Positions 11,780-21,860 of a stretch of DNA of 64,000 nucleotides are shown piece by piece; the stretch's first letter is position 1, and every line of letters begins with the position of its first letter. The position numbers and the translations under genes are program-made. The stretch is from Diphasiastrum complanatum (taxonomy: Eukaryota > Streptophyta > Lycopodiopsida > Lycopodiales > Lycopodiaceae). Where the stretch lies: contig MU832128.1 in the NCBI GenBank assembly GCA_029204225.1, positions 12,501 through 76,500 on the forward strand. The letters are read 5' to 3'. The notes under the pieces are model-generated. The model saw only the letters and a list, made by a program, of their open reading frames with translations. It was not told where the DNA came from and ran no database searches.

Positions 11780-12450
11780 CTCTTAGAAAGTGAAATTGAA
11801 CTTCAATGTGGTTAGTTCTAGAGTGATTTCATGGGTTCAAGGAAAGAGCTATGCAGCTCTGATTGTCACAGTGGAGTATAGTTGGTCTGATCTACTGAAA
11901 TTTCAGATCCTAGAGTAATCTTCTGAGCCAAATGACTTCCTTTACTTCAGAGGTGGCTACAACATATTTGATTTTTGTGGAGGACAATGAAATGCATTTA
12001 TACTTTTGACTATTTCATGAGATGGGTCGTCCTACTAGAAAGCATAGGTAGCTAGAGGTTGGTATCCACGTCTATAGTCCAATATGAATCAAAATAGGCA
12101 TTTAGAATTAGTGCATCTTCTATATTTCAATCATAGCACAAAGCATAGTGCTTCTTGTATGTACCTCAATGCTTGTATGTACCTCCAGTGTGGTAGGCCT
12201 GGAATCACAAATCCTGTAACAGTGTGCTGATTGTGTAAACTAGATCAGGTCATGTGCATATCATGTCATACATATCGATCATGACATACATGATCGGTCC
12301 AACTATCAACTGATAGGGGTATTTGCACATTTCTTTTTGCTCTACTTCAGTCTTTGGGCACATGTCCTTCAAAAACTTGAATCCTGGATTCATGGGCAAG
12401 TCAATTGACTTACAAGGTTCACCACATAGATAAGATGTAAACATGCGACT
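11780..12450 (-). pseudogene. Decayed copia RT/RNase H tail
   Basis: Reading the minus strand from 12450, 'GFKFLKDMCPKTEVEQKEM' and 'YPYQLIVGPIMYV' correspond to the RT-RNase H junction of copia polyproteins (usually MCPKTEEE...PYASAVGSLMYA). Further down, with stops, come 'SEVKEVIWLRRLL', 'ILHCDNQSCIALSLNP' and 'NHIEVQFHFLREKV', the C-terminal RNase H signature including the Asp-Asn-Gln box. At least five stops are present. The fragment ends about 11780, and no LTR was recognised beside it. Confidence 0.7.
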
Positions 12451-12479
12451 ACACCATCATGAAGAACCATTTCATATGG

Positions 12480-14030
12480 CTAAACCTGAAGCTCCAAGGA
12501 TAGAATTGCTGACAAGCATCTTATCTAGCAAAATGAACATCTCTATCGGAGAGTGCGTTTGACTTGCACCTCAAGCAAAGGGTGTCTTCTTAGATTGGTT
12601 GAATACCGAATTGGACACAACTCTAAGAGAACCACTATTCTACGATGGATTTGAGGAGTCCAATAATGTATTGGAACCTGTTGAAGATTATCTAGTTCCT
12701 TGGAAACATGCACCTTCTTGCGACGAGGAAGTTTAGCTGACATATGAGCAAATCTTTCATCACATGGATCCTATGCGCAATGGACTTCAACAAATACTAG
12801 TTCAGCACCCCAGAAGACATGTGCTAAAGTCTCCAAGATGCCACCACCGAAAGCACCTATACCAAAAAAAAAAATCAACATAAACAAAGATACAACTAGG
12901 TGATCAAGTGGAGTGACTTAGTAGGAGAGGCCATAGCAATAGTGGATGTCGACATTCGGAACCATGAAGTGAATGTCAAAGAGCCTCAACAAAGAGTAGA
13001 CAAGGATGCAACAACCAACAACGATGTACGAGAAAAATAATTGTCGAGCCTCTAGCTCAAGGGTAATCTAACCAAGCTTCAACATCAACTTTAGGGATGT
13101 CGGAAGCAATGCAGAAGTTATCACTCATGAATCGAGCTAAGATCAACCTTTTGAGGGAAAAACGAGTAAGGCACCAGCCCATGATGTGCCACAAACTTTC
13201 AAGAGTTATAATTTGTACGACATGGTGATAATACTACCAAAAGCACAACGGGGGCTTGATGCAAATCAGGAAAAAGAAGAACAAGTCTACGAGGGACTGA
13301 CTTGCACTCAACCGATGAATCTAGCAAGGCCAAGAGAAGAGGACAAGATTGTTCACGTGGGAGCACAACTTATGCCCTCACAATTTAACAAGCTACAGAA
13401 ACTACCTAGACGACATTTGCGTGCATAAATACAATGATGAACACTTATCTCACTTGGAGAGAGTGCTTCTACAATGCCGCAAATTTTAGATATCACTAAA
13501 CCCAAAGAAATGCCAGTTTTGGGTTACCCATGGTCTTATCTTAGAGCACATTGTATCAAAAAGTGAAAATCACCACTAATATGTCTAATATATGGGTTAT
13601 CATAAATCTTCCACCCCTTGGAACGATTCGTGAAGTCTATGTATTCATGGGGCATGCCAATTACTACCGGATCTTCATTCTATTTTTTGTGGATTTGGCA
13701 CGTCCTATGTACGAATTGACAATTGATCCACATTGGACAGAGGAAGCCTTGCATGCTTTCCAAAAGATGAATGAAGCACTTATATATGCACCAATCTTAT
13801 GGCCTCCCAATTGGAAAGTTGAATTTCATGTACATACCGACGCATCAAAGTATGCTATAGTAGCAAAATCTAGAGGACGACAAGAGTACGGGGACACAAT
13901 CAAGAAATTGGTCAACATTTTTAAACTCAAAGTGAACATAGAGCTCAGTAGTTCAATATGGTTGAGTCTGCTAGAGAGAGACACGAGAAATCCTGTGTGG
14001 ACATGATGGCTAAAGCATGACTGCATGCCG
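12480..14030 (+). mobile_element. Ty3/gypsy remnant with RT finger deletion
   Basis: A plus-strand copy of the same family as the minus-strand remnant at 35190-37955. Shared landmarks are a 'VEDYLVPWKHAPSCDEEV' linker (about 12670-12735, matching 'VEDDLVSWQHAFSYDEEV'), 'VGAQLMPSQFNKL' (13360-13395), the catalytic Y-L-D-D box (13403-13414), 'SLNPKKCQFWVTHGLI' (about 13500-13540), 'GHANYYRIFI' (13651-13680) and RNase H 'VEFHVHTDASKYAI' (13818-13860). Roughly 200 codons of RT fingers and palm that should separate the linker from YLDD are absent. Multiple stops make it dead. Confidence 0.75.
13551..14006 (+). pseudogene. Gypsy RT thumb/RNase H fragment
   Basis: A 151-codon open frame: RT connection ('NLPPLGTIREVYVFMGHANYY'), then 'FFVDLARPMYELTIDPHWTEEALHAFQKMNEAL', then the RNase H start 'VHTDASKYAI'. 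After about residue 105 the frame leaves recognisable RNase H sequence. It is flanked upstream by the YLDD palm motif in another frame. Confidence 0.65.
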
Positions 14031-14844
14031 AAAATTTGGAACGTTCACGATTGGATGGACAGAGAGAAATAGCAAGAGAGTCTACAACATCAATTTGCAA
14101 TTCTCTAAACAACATCGTTGTAGCATTGCACAGCTTGCGTAACGAGCAACGTCTTCCATACATGACATTATGGTTGTTTTTTGCATGGGAGGCATTATTG
14201 TCATAGCATTATGATGGAAGCATTTAAAACTAGTTGCGTTGGTAATACCAAAGTCAACATGAAAGGCGTGACCCACTACAAACGATAAGTTCACGATGGA
14301 AAAATAAATGATGATCAAGTTAGTTACACGCTCAATTTTTGTATCTCGCACAAATGTGTGATGTGGCATACAATTTCTTGTGGTAAGAGTTATCCTTCTC
14401 ATTTTTTTTTTATTTGTTAAGGAACGAGACATGCGGTTCTACTTTTTGTTGAACTCTTGTGTGTTTATATCTTTAAGCGGTCATGCTATGCACATTTGAA
14501 TAAACGTTGTACCTTGTACAAAAAATAAGCTTTCAAAAGCAACTAGGAAGTATTGTTCGCTATTTTATGTGCTTTGAGTGTGTTCATACCCTACATGCAT
14601 ACAAAAACCTTCATTTTGTTATCATGTCTTGATTCATCATATACCCTTTTGCCCAAATTCACAAATGAAGTGTACCCAATCATAAATGAACTACATTCAT
14701 GAAAAGCTTTGCATGGATCCAATTTTGATATTCTTTAGCAATTGTTTTTCTCATGTTGAAACAAATTTATCTGCTCAAAGCATTGGTTTGTCGTGGAGTA
14801 ACCATTTTACAACAAGACAATGTTGGAATCAATGACATGACACT
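14031..14844. other. Intergenic, no gene seen
   Basis: AT-rich spacer between the gypsy remnant and the young copia element. Nothing codes convincingly. The last bases ('gacact' up to 14844) are the left insertion flank of the copia element. Confidence 0.45.
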
Positions 14845-15497
14845 TGTGAAAAACTCAGATCCAAAAGATGCTAAAGTTTCATAAAGATCTTGGCCATGGA
14901 AGTTATGCACATCTAGATTGAAAAAATGATAGAAATTGTGATGTTAAGCATACTAAACATCAACTAAACATCAAAATCTGATCATAAGCTTCCACAAACA
15001 GAAACTTGCTGTCCCTGTCCGTACTTCAGAGCCTACAACCTGCATTTCACACGTGTGAAGCCATAGCAACAAAGAAATCACAATTCTAGTGGCTAGAATG
15101 CAAGATATGAACAAAAAAGTGAGAGAGAAGAAGATGGACCTTCAAAGAGCATAACATTCATTCAATAGAATGAAAATGAGATGTGTACATACTCGTGGAG
15201 ATGGCTATTTATAGCAGCCATAGTGCCTCTTGGCCACTTGTCTTATGATAGGCTAAAATTGGGGTCCAATAGGATTCACCCATATACCTAGAAATTTGGT
15301 CAAATAGGAATGCACCAAATTATGAGCCAATAGAAGAGCTCCACACTCGACCTCCTCTAATTAATGTGACCTCAAAAGTAGTGTACACATACTTTGGGCC
15401 TCTACATACATGTATGAACCTATCTCTAACTTTTATTTGGCCATAGGCCTACAAAATCTCAAGTTAGGAAAATACTACTAGTTGACAATTTTTCACA
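14845..15497 (-). repeat. 3' LTR of the intact copia element
   Basis: 653 bp, read as identical to 20054-20706. It begins TGTGAAAAA and ends TTTTTCACA. The minus-strand TATA-like box TATAAATA lies at 15206-15213. The polyprotein stop codon falls just inside its right edge. Confidence 0.95.
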
Positions 15498-18400
15498 CTC
15501 CCTCTTCAACTAGTTTTAGCATAGATTTAGAAAGTACACCAAGACTTGTTCTATGCTTGAAAAATAAGTCCTTTCCCAATGCTTTGGTAAAGATATCAGC
15601 CACACATTCCTTTGATGGGACATGTTCAAGCTTGATCTCTTTTGCCAACACTTGTTCTCTCACAAAATGGTAAGCCACCTCGATATGTTTGCTCCTTGCA
15701 TGGAAAACCGGATTGCTTGCTAGACTTTGGGCTGAAAGGTTGTCACAAAAGATGATTGGACTCTCTGAAAAATCCAGCAAATGAAGCTCCATAATCATCC
15801 TCTTGATCCACACCATCTCCTTTGTGCATGATGTCAAAGCTTTGTACTCGGCCTTACTAGAAGAAAGTGATATAGTTGCTTGTTTCTTCGACATCCATGA
15901 GATAGCTCCATCACCTATGAAAATAGCATGTGCATTTATGGATTTTCTATCCATAAGGTCTCCTGCAAAATCTGAATCTGAAAAACCAAATAAGTTAGGT
16001 GATGAGCCTCTATAAACAATGCCAAAATCTTTTGTTCCCGAGATGTATCTCAAGATCCTCTTTCCTAGTTTCCAATGTTCTATGCTAGGATCTTGCATGA
16101 ATTGGCTTAATCTACCAACACAATAAGATAAATCAGGTCTTGTGATGGTTAGATATATAAGAGAACCTATTAGCTTCCTATAGAGAGTAATGTCCTCGAA
16201 GGATCTTTCATTACCTCTTATAGTTAGCTTTACATGTGATTCCATAGGTGTATCAATAGGATTTGCATCTACCATATGAAATCTATTGAGAATAGAAATA
16301 GCATACTTCTCTTGTGAAATAAAAGTGATTTGAGAAGTTCTAATTACTTCTATTCCTAAGATATAGCTCAAAAGACCAAGATCATGCACTTCAAATTCCT
16401 TTTTTAGTGCTTTCTTGATATCTTCTATATCTTCCTTGTTCCCTCCACTTAAAATAATGTCATCCACATAAATTATAAGGATTGTAACATCATTAGCACT
16501 AATTCTAAAGTAAAGTGAATGATCATACTCACTCATAGTGAAGTTTTGAGAAAGTAGAAAAGAGTTAAGCCTAGCATACCAACTCCTTGGTGCTTGCTTA
16601 AGACCATACAAACTTTTTTGTAGAAAACACACATGATTAGGCTTGCTATGAGAAACATAGCTCTCGGGTTGCTCCATGTAGACTTCCTCTTCAAGATCAC
16701 CATTCAAGAAAGCATTAGAAATGTCTAATTGCCAAAGATCCCATCCATAAAGAGTTGCAAGGGAAATGATTACTCTTATGCTCACCATCTTTGCCACGGG
16801 TGCAAAGGTTTCCTCATAGTCAATGCCATGCTCTTGAGCATAACCTTTAGCCACCAACCTTGCCTTCAACTTGTTGATAGATCCATCTTGATTTGTCTTT
16901 ACCTTGAAGATCCATTTGCATCCAATTGCACTTTTGCCCTTTGGAAGCTCCACCAATCTCCATGTGTTGTTCTTCATAAGTGCTTCAAACTCAAGATCCA
17001 TTGCTTGGATCCATTCCTCTTTTTGCCTTGCTTCATCTACACATGAAGGTACATCAAAAGAAGTTAGGAAAGCATAGTTGGATCCATCCACCACTTGCTT
17101 ACCTTTGCCATCATAAGTGAGCCTTGAGGGTTTCACTTTATGCCTTGGAGTTCTCCTTGGAATTTGACTTGAAGAGGCTTCTTCAACATCCACATCCAAT
17201 GTGTCATCAACTCCATTGTCATCAAGCACATTAGTTGCAACAACACCATCATCACTTGAAACAACTTTTGGAATGTTACTTTCATCAAAAATGACATCCC
17301 TACTTGTGAACACTTTCTTGATTGAAGGAACATAAATCCTATATGCTTTGCTTACTTCACTATAACCAACAAAAATGCCCTTTCTTGAAGATGGATCCTC
17401 CTTAGTTCTATCATCAAGAGTAATGTTGAAGTAGCAAATGCATCCAAAAGTTCTTAGAAACTTGACATTAGGCTTCGTACCAAACAAAGCTTCAAAAGGG
17501 GTTTTTCCTTCCAATACAACACTTGGCCATCTATTGCATAGGAAATTTGCACACAACAAAGCATCACTCCAAAAAGGTTTAGGAAGATTAGCATTCAATC
17601 TCATTGCCTTTGCACTCTCACACAAGGTTCTATTCTTCCTCTCGGCCACTCCATTTTGTTGTGGTGTTCTTGGACATGTGTACTCCCTCTTGATCCCATG
17701 CTCATCGCAAAAGGCTTTGAATTTGTTAGAAATGTATTCACCACCATTGTCGCTCCTCAAGCATTTGATTTTGGTTGTAAATTGAGTCTCAATAGCAACT
17801 TTGAACTTGACAAACACATCAAACACCTCATCCTTGCTCTTTAGTAGATAAACCCAACAAAATCTACTAAAATCATCAATGAAAGTTACATACATCTTAG
17901 CACCTCCATTGCTAATTGTAGTAACACCATGAATATCCGAATGCAAGAGAGAAAAAGGCATCTTAGATCTAGATATAGATCTAGTATATGGCAATCTATG
18001 TGATTTAGACAAAGCACATTCTTCACAAACATGATTCAAGCAAGTAAGAGACTTGGGAAGTCCCCTTACTACCTCCTTTTTGGCTATTACCTCCAAGGCC
18101 TTGTAGTTGAGATGTCCCATCCTTTTATGCCATACCTCTTGAATTGACATTTGTTCATTTGCCATGCATCCAACTTGGTTAGCAACAACACATGCATCAA
18201 GCTTGAACAATTTCCCTTGCCTTTTCCCTTTTGCAATGATACTACACCCCTTTTTGATCAAGCAAGCATCACCATCAAACTCAACTTTGAATCCTTTGTG
18301 AAGCATTTGGCTTACACTAAGTAAGTTCTTGGTAATGGATGGAATGAGCAAAACATCTTTCAATTCTATATTCCTATTTGTAGAAAGTGAAATAGGAATT

Positions 18401-19443
18401 GTGCCAATCCCCTTGATTGCACACTCACCATCATTTGCGGTATAGATTACCTTCCTATCACCATCAAATGCCATTAAAGATGAAAAATACTCTTTATGAT
18501 ATGTCATATGAGAAGTGGCTCCACTATCAATCCACCAAGGATCAATGTCTCCATGATTAGCCAACAAGCAAGATGACATAACAAAAGCATCATTTGAAAG
18601 AAGCTCATCCCCACCCTCATCAATAGTTAGATTGGTTTGCTTTTCCCCTTGATCCCTCTTTTTCTTAAAACAATCACTAGCAAAATGCCCTTTGACTCCA
18701 CAATAGAAACATTTTAGCTTAGATCTATCCTTCTTTTTGCCAAAAGTAGAGTGCTCACCTTGGTCTTGCCCTTTAGACCAATTGCTTTTACCTTTGCCCT
18801 TGAACTTGCCTTTAGAGAACATTGCCTCCTCTTCTCCTCCTTGAGATGTAGAAGATGCTCCCACTCTTGCTTGCAACCTGAATTCTTCAGCCAACAAGAC
18901 CTCTTGCAAGTCTCCAACACTTGGTAAACATTTTTGGATAGCATAACTTTGAACAAGATTAGCATGATCATCCAACAAGCCATTGAGAATCACTTGAACA
19001 AGCTCCTCATTATTTATGCCATCATTAATGCATGCTAACTCATCATTCAATGCTTTAACTCTCAAAACAAAAGCATGTCCATTCTCACTCTTCTTTTGCA
19101 TACAAGAAAAGATTTGCCTTCTTAAAGTCAACACTCTAGAAGTAGACTTGGATTCATAAACCTTCTTCAAGGCTTCCCAAGCTTCACTAGATGATGTGCA
19201 CTTACCAACCTCTTTGATAAGCTCATTTGTCACATTCATCTTGATCATGTGAAGGGCTTTCTTTGCCCTCTTGTCATACCTCAATTGTTCTTGAGGTGCC
19301 AAAGGTCTCTCCTCCACACCTTCAACAATATCCATCAACTCATTCATCTCAAGCAAAGACTCCATCCTTACTTTCCAAGTAGAATAGTTGAGGGAGGTAA
19401 GCCTATCATTGCTTTCCAACATGTAGCCTCCATTTGTAGCCAT
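15493..19443 (-). CDS. Copia gag-pol polyprotein (Gag-PR-IN-RT-RH), 1316 aa
   Basis: One open frame carries every copia domain in order. Gag (UBN2 type) spans about 1-200 ('LTSLNYSTWKVRMESLL'), then a basic linker. A CCHC zinc knuckle lies about 244-257 ('CFYCGVKGHFASDC'). The aspartic protease motif D-S-G-A is about 308. The pre-integrase HHCC region runs about 434-475 ('WHKRMGHL', 'CEECALSK'). The integrase D-D-E core is about 504-600 ('LHSDIHG', 'LRSDNGGEY', 'NGVAERKNRTL'). RT begins about 840 ('GCKWIFKVK'), with the YVDD catalytic box about 994. RNase H is about 1160-1300 ('SDSDFAGD', 'SSSKAEY', 'FCDNLSAQSLA'). Length matches full copia polyproteins (1300-1450 aa). The Met at 19443 begins 'MATNGGYMLES', a normal copia Gag start. 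The stop TGA is formed by the first bases of the 3' LTR. No inactivating change was seen. Confidence 0.95.
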   Translation of the reverse strand: MATNGGYMLESNDRLTSLNYSTWKVRMESLLEMNELMDIVEGVEERPLAPQEQLRYDKRAKKALHMIKMNVTNELIKEVGKCTSSSEAWEALKKVYESKSTSRVLTLRRQIFSCMQKKSENGHAFVLRVKALNDELACINDGINNEELVQVILNGLLDDHANLVQSYAIQKCLPSVGDLQEVLLAEEFRLQARVGASSTSQGGEEEAMFSKGKFKGKGKSNWSKGQDQGEHSTFGKKKDRSKLKCFYCGVKGHFASDCFKKKRDQGEKQTNLTIDEGGDELLSNDAFVMSSCLLANHGDIDPWWIDSGATSHMTYHKEYFSSLMAFDGDRKVIYTANDGECAIKGIGTIPISLSTNRNIELKDVLLIPSITKNLLSVSQMLHKGFKVEFDGDACLIKKGCSIIAKGKRQGKLFKLDACVVANQVGCMANEQMSIQEVWHKRMGHLNYKALEVIAKKEVVRGLPKSLTCLNHVCEECALSKSHRLPYTRSISRSKMPFSLLHSDIHGVTTISNGGAKMYVTFIDDFSRFCWVYLLKSKDEVFDVFVKFKVAIETQFTTKIKCLRSDNGGEYISNKFKAFCDEHGIKREYTCPRTPQQNGVAERKNRTLCESAKAMRLNANLPKPFWSDALLCANFLCNRWPSVVLEGKTPFEALFGTKPNVKFLRTFGCICYFNITLDDRTKEDPSSRKGIFVGYSEVSKAYRIYVPSIKKVFTSRDVIFDESNIPKVVSSDDGVVATNVLDDNGVDDTLDVDVEEASSSQIPRRTPRHKVKPSRLTYDGKGKQVVDGSNYAFLTSFDVPSCVDEARQKEEWIQAMDLEFEALMKNNTWRLVELPKGKSAIGCKWIFKVKTNQDGSINKLKARLVAKGYAQEHGIDYEETFAPVAKMVSIRVIISLATLYGWDLWQLDISNAFLNGDLEEEVYMEQPESYVSHSKPNHVCFLQKSLYGLKQAPRSWYARLNSFLLSQNFTMSEYDHSLYFRISANDVTILIIYVDDIILSGGNKEDIEDIKKALKKEFEVHDLGLLSYILGIEVIRTSQITFISQEKYAISILNRFHMVDANPIDTPMESHVKLTIRGNERSFEDITLYRKLIGSLIYLTITRPDLSYCVGRLSQFMQDPSIEHWKLGKRILRYISGTKDFGIVYRGSSPNLFGFSDSDFAGDLMDRKSINAHAIFIGDGAISWMSKKQATISLSSSKAEYKALTSCTKEMVWIKRMIMELHLLDFSESPIIFCDNLSAQSLASNPVFHARSKHIEVAYHFVREQVLAKEIKLEHVPSKECVADIFTKALGKDLFFKHRTSLGVLSKSMLKLVEEGV
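15498..15510 (-). other. Polypurine tract
   Basis: On the minus strand, 'gttgaagagggag' sits directly against the 3' LTR. This is the usual plus-strand priming site. It is also coding: it specifies the last residues (VEEG) of the polyprotein. Confidence 0.85.
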
Positions 19444-20041
19444 GTTGCAATGATTGATCTCTGATCTTTGACCTGTTCCAATGCACTAAGCACTCTCTTG
19501 AATCAACAAATGAAACACAAGAAGAAATCACAAAGATTTGGAACCTAAAACCTTACTTTTTCTCTCTTTTCCTCACTTTTTCCTCAATTTTAGCCACTAG
19601 TTTTATGATTTCTTGATCAAACCAAGACCAAACCTCAATATACTTGCTTTTACCTCACTCCTAAGATTGAAATACACTCTTGAATCATTCAGCAAACTGA
19701 AAATCAGAGGGTTACATCAATTTTGAAGTTTTTGACATGAAGAAGCAAGAAATTGAATCAAAAAACTATATGCTAGAATGGAAAACTAATAGGATCTTGT
19801 TGGATCTTGCATCTCCCTCTTTCCAAAACAATTTTTGTCTCCTTATTCTGATAAGTACAGAGGGAATTCGCCCTACTTCAATTGAAATGCATACAAATGA
19901 TGTTTTGATCACAAAGATCCAATTTCTACACATAAATCAACAAGATTTTTTAGCTAGAAACTTGATTGGAATGCTACAAAAGCAAACTCGCCCACAAATC
20001 TCTTCTAAATCTGGCAAAACCTGCACATTTGGCCGCCTAAT

Positions 20042-20053
20042 GCTCTGATACCA
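20042..20053 (-). other. Primer-binding site (initiator tRNA-Met)
   Basis: On the minus strand, 'tggtatcagagc' directly abuts the 5' LTR, complementary to the 3' end of plant initiator tRNA-Met, the standard copia primer. Confidence 0.92.
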
Positions 20054-20706
20054 TGTGAAAAACTCAGATCCAAAAGATGCTAAAGTTTCATAAAGATCTT
20101 GGCCATGGAAGTTATGCACATCTAGATTGAAAAAATGATAGAAATTGTGATGTTAAGCATACTAAACATCAACTAAACATCAAAATCTGATCATAAGCTT
20201 CCACAAACAGAAACTTGCTGTCCCTGTCCGTACTTCAGAGCCTACAACCTGCATTTCACACGTGTGAAGCCATAGCAACAAAGAAATCACAATTCTAGTG
20301 GCTAGAATGCAAGATATGAACAAAAAAGTGAGAGAGAAGAAGATGGACCTTCAAAGAGCATAACATTCATTCAATAGAATGAAAATGAGATGTGTACATA
20401 CTCGTGGAGATGGCTATTTATAGCAGCCATAGTGCCTCTTGGCCACTTGTCTTATGATAGGCTAAAATTGGGGTCCAATAGGATTCACCCATATACCTAG
20501 AAATTTGGTCAAATAGGAATGCACCAAATTATGAGCCAATAGAAGAGCTCCACACTCGACCTCCTCTAATTAATGTGACCTCAAAAGTAGTGTACACATA
20601 CTTTGGGCCTCTACATACATGTATGAACCTATCTCTAACTTTTATTTGGCCATAGGCCTACAAAATCTCAAGTTAGGAAAATACTACTAGTTGACAATTT
20701 TTCACA
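20054..20706 (-). repeat. 5' LTR of the intact copia element
   Basis: 653 bp, read as identical to 14845-15497. The minus-strand TATA-like box at 20415-20422 would drive transcription leftward into gag. About 610 bp of leader separates the LTR from the gag start at 19443. Confidence 0.95.
20415..20422 (-). promoter_or_regulatory. TATA box of the 5' LTR promoter
   Basis: TATAAATA on the minus strand in the context 'gctataaatagcc', in the 5' LTR and upstream of PBS and gag, as expected for an LTR promoter. The same box is in the 3' LTR at 15206-15213. Confidence 0.7.
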
Positions 20707-21539
20707 ACTTTGTACTTAATTTTTGCATTATCAAGTTTCACAAACCACATGAGGAAAAGACCCACACTACAAACACTTATAGGGAGCGATGATATGGGGT
20801 GATCGAGGAATTGAACCTCAACCTAAGACAATAGTCTTCTCTTCCAAGTCACCCACTACTTTTCAAAAGCGATGATCTATTTAGGTTCTTTGTACCAGGA
20901 GGCAAAAAATATACTACTAGAAAATCAGCACAACAAAAGGCGTAACACTGTTTCCATGTCTTAAGTCAAGGTAGACCCTAAAATGCATTTTGAAAATGAT
21001 GAGATTCACCAGAATTAATATAAAGTAAACTCAACATTAGGGAAGTGGCATGCAAATCCTTGCCGTATAATTAATATGTCTTGATTCAACATAGATCCTC
21101 TTGCCCAAACCAAAAAAGAAGCAAATCCAATTCAAGTGAACTCCATTGCATGGATCCACTCCTAAAAAATTTGTAACAACTACTTTTCTTGCTCTGGCAT
21201 AGAATATGATGGCCATTTTACAAATATATGGACATTATTCTACTAAGTGCAATTTTCCAAAGTAGCATGCAAAAAAATTAGTTCGAGCATTTTTCGAAAG
21301 TAGAATGCAAAACAAAATTGGGCTTGTTGGATCTTTTTCACAATAAAACCTAAACACTAAACACAACACGCTAGGAAACACCAAAATATACACATGGACT
21401 ATTGAAAAATTGGTGTTTCATATGGTGACCCAAAACAAGATCAATTTCAATCACATCAAACATGATTGTCGTAGTCACTCAGGTAGCAAGTAATTCATCA
21501 AAGCATCCCCAGTAGATTCTCTCGCTTGAAATTTTGTGT
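20707..21539. other. Intergenic with one tRNA-like insertion
   Basis: Right flank of the copia element. No coding sequence. A 74-bp insertion with tRNA-like features lies between 9-bp direct repeats at 20785-20876 (separate entry). Otherwise AT-rich without recognisable features. The right end probably belongs to the LTR of the truncated copia element that follows. Confidence 0.4.
20785..20876 (-). repeat. Short tRNA-like insertion flanked by 9-bp direct repeats
   Basis: 'agcgatgat' occurs at 20785-20793 and again at 20868-20876, bracketing 74 bp. On the minus strand the insert holds a good T-arm: a 5-bp stem (one G-T pair) closing the loop TTCAATT, which fits the TTCRANY consensus (20804-20820). 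It is followed by 'atcacccc' and preceded by 'gggtgac', which could pair as an acceptor stem in six of seven positions. An internal hairpin 'aagac-tatt-gtctt' lies between. Only about 59 nt separate the acceptor halves and no D-arm is visible, so this is not a functional tRNA gene as it stands. A tRNA-derived retro-insertion is an inference. Confidence 0.35.
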
Positions 21540-21785
21540 CAAGAATTAGATATGCAACATCAAGCATTCACCACAAGAAGACGGAAGAAGAACACGCACT
21601 GTCACTCTATCACACTAACTCATACAGAATGTAAAATGTACAAATAAACCCTGAACCCTGATCGAGAGAGAAAACCTACGAGTAGACTAATAGACTAGCC
21701 TACGGCTATTGATAGCTGGTCACAGCTGTCAACATTAATGTGCATCGTAAACAATAACAATGAAGTTTAACATTGATTTCTAACA
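21540..21785 (-). repeat. Putative 3' LTR (left end not resolved)
   Basis: On the minus strand, TGTTAGAAATC begins directly after a purine tract, the usual LTR start. The sequence to about 21540 or beyond lacks coding capacity. The far end was not identified because no second copy exists in the window. Confidence 0.5.
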
Positions 21786-21860
21786 CTCTCCCTCAATGAA
21801 AAAATTACATTTTTCTATCTCTAATAGAGTATGAAACCTCTCAAATTTACATCTACCTAA

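Larger units (their letters stand above)
14845..20706 (-). mobile_element. Complete, apparently intact Ty1/copia retrotransposon (5862 bp)
   Basis: Two terminal repeats of exactly 653 bp (14845-15497 and 20054-20706) flank one uninterrupted gag-pol frame, a primer-binding site beside the right LTR and a polypurine tract beside the left LTR. All orientation signals agree on the minus strand. On reading the two LTRs side by side I saw no difference, which means a very recent insertion, since LTRs are identical when an element integrates. LTR termini are TGTGAAAAA...TTTTTCACA, a 9-bp inverted repeat. Flanks are 'acact' on the left and 'acttt' on the right, so only three bases ('act') are shared and a clean 5-bp target duplication is missing. 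Everything needed for autonomous retrotransposition appears present. Confidence 0.95.

Noticed and set aside
17438-17785. Plus-strand frame of 115 codons
   Set aside because: It is antisense to the intact copia polyprotein and has no domain; other plus frames between 15482 and 19464 are rejected for the same reason.
20796-20854. Functional tRNA gene on the minus strand
   Set aside because: Too short (about 59 nt), no D-arm, no standard 7-base anticodon loop; kept only as a tRNA-like insertion.
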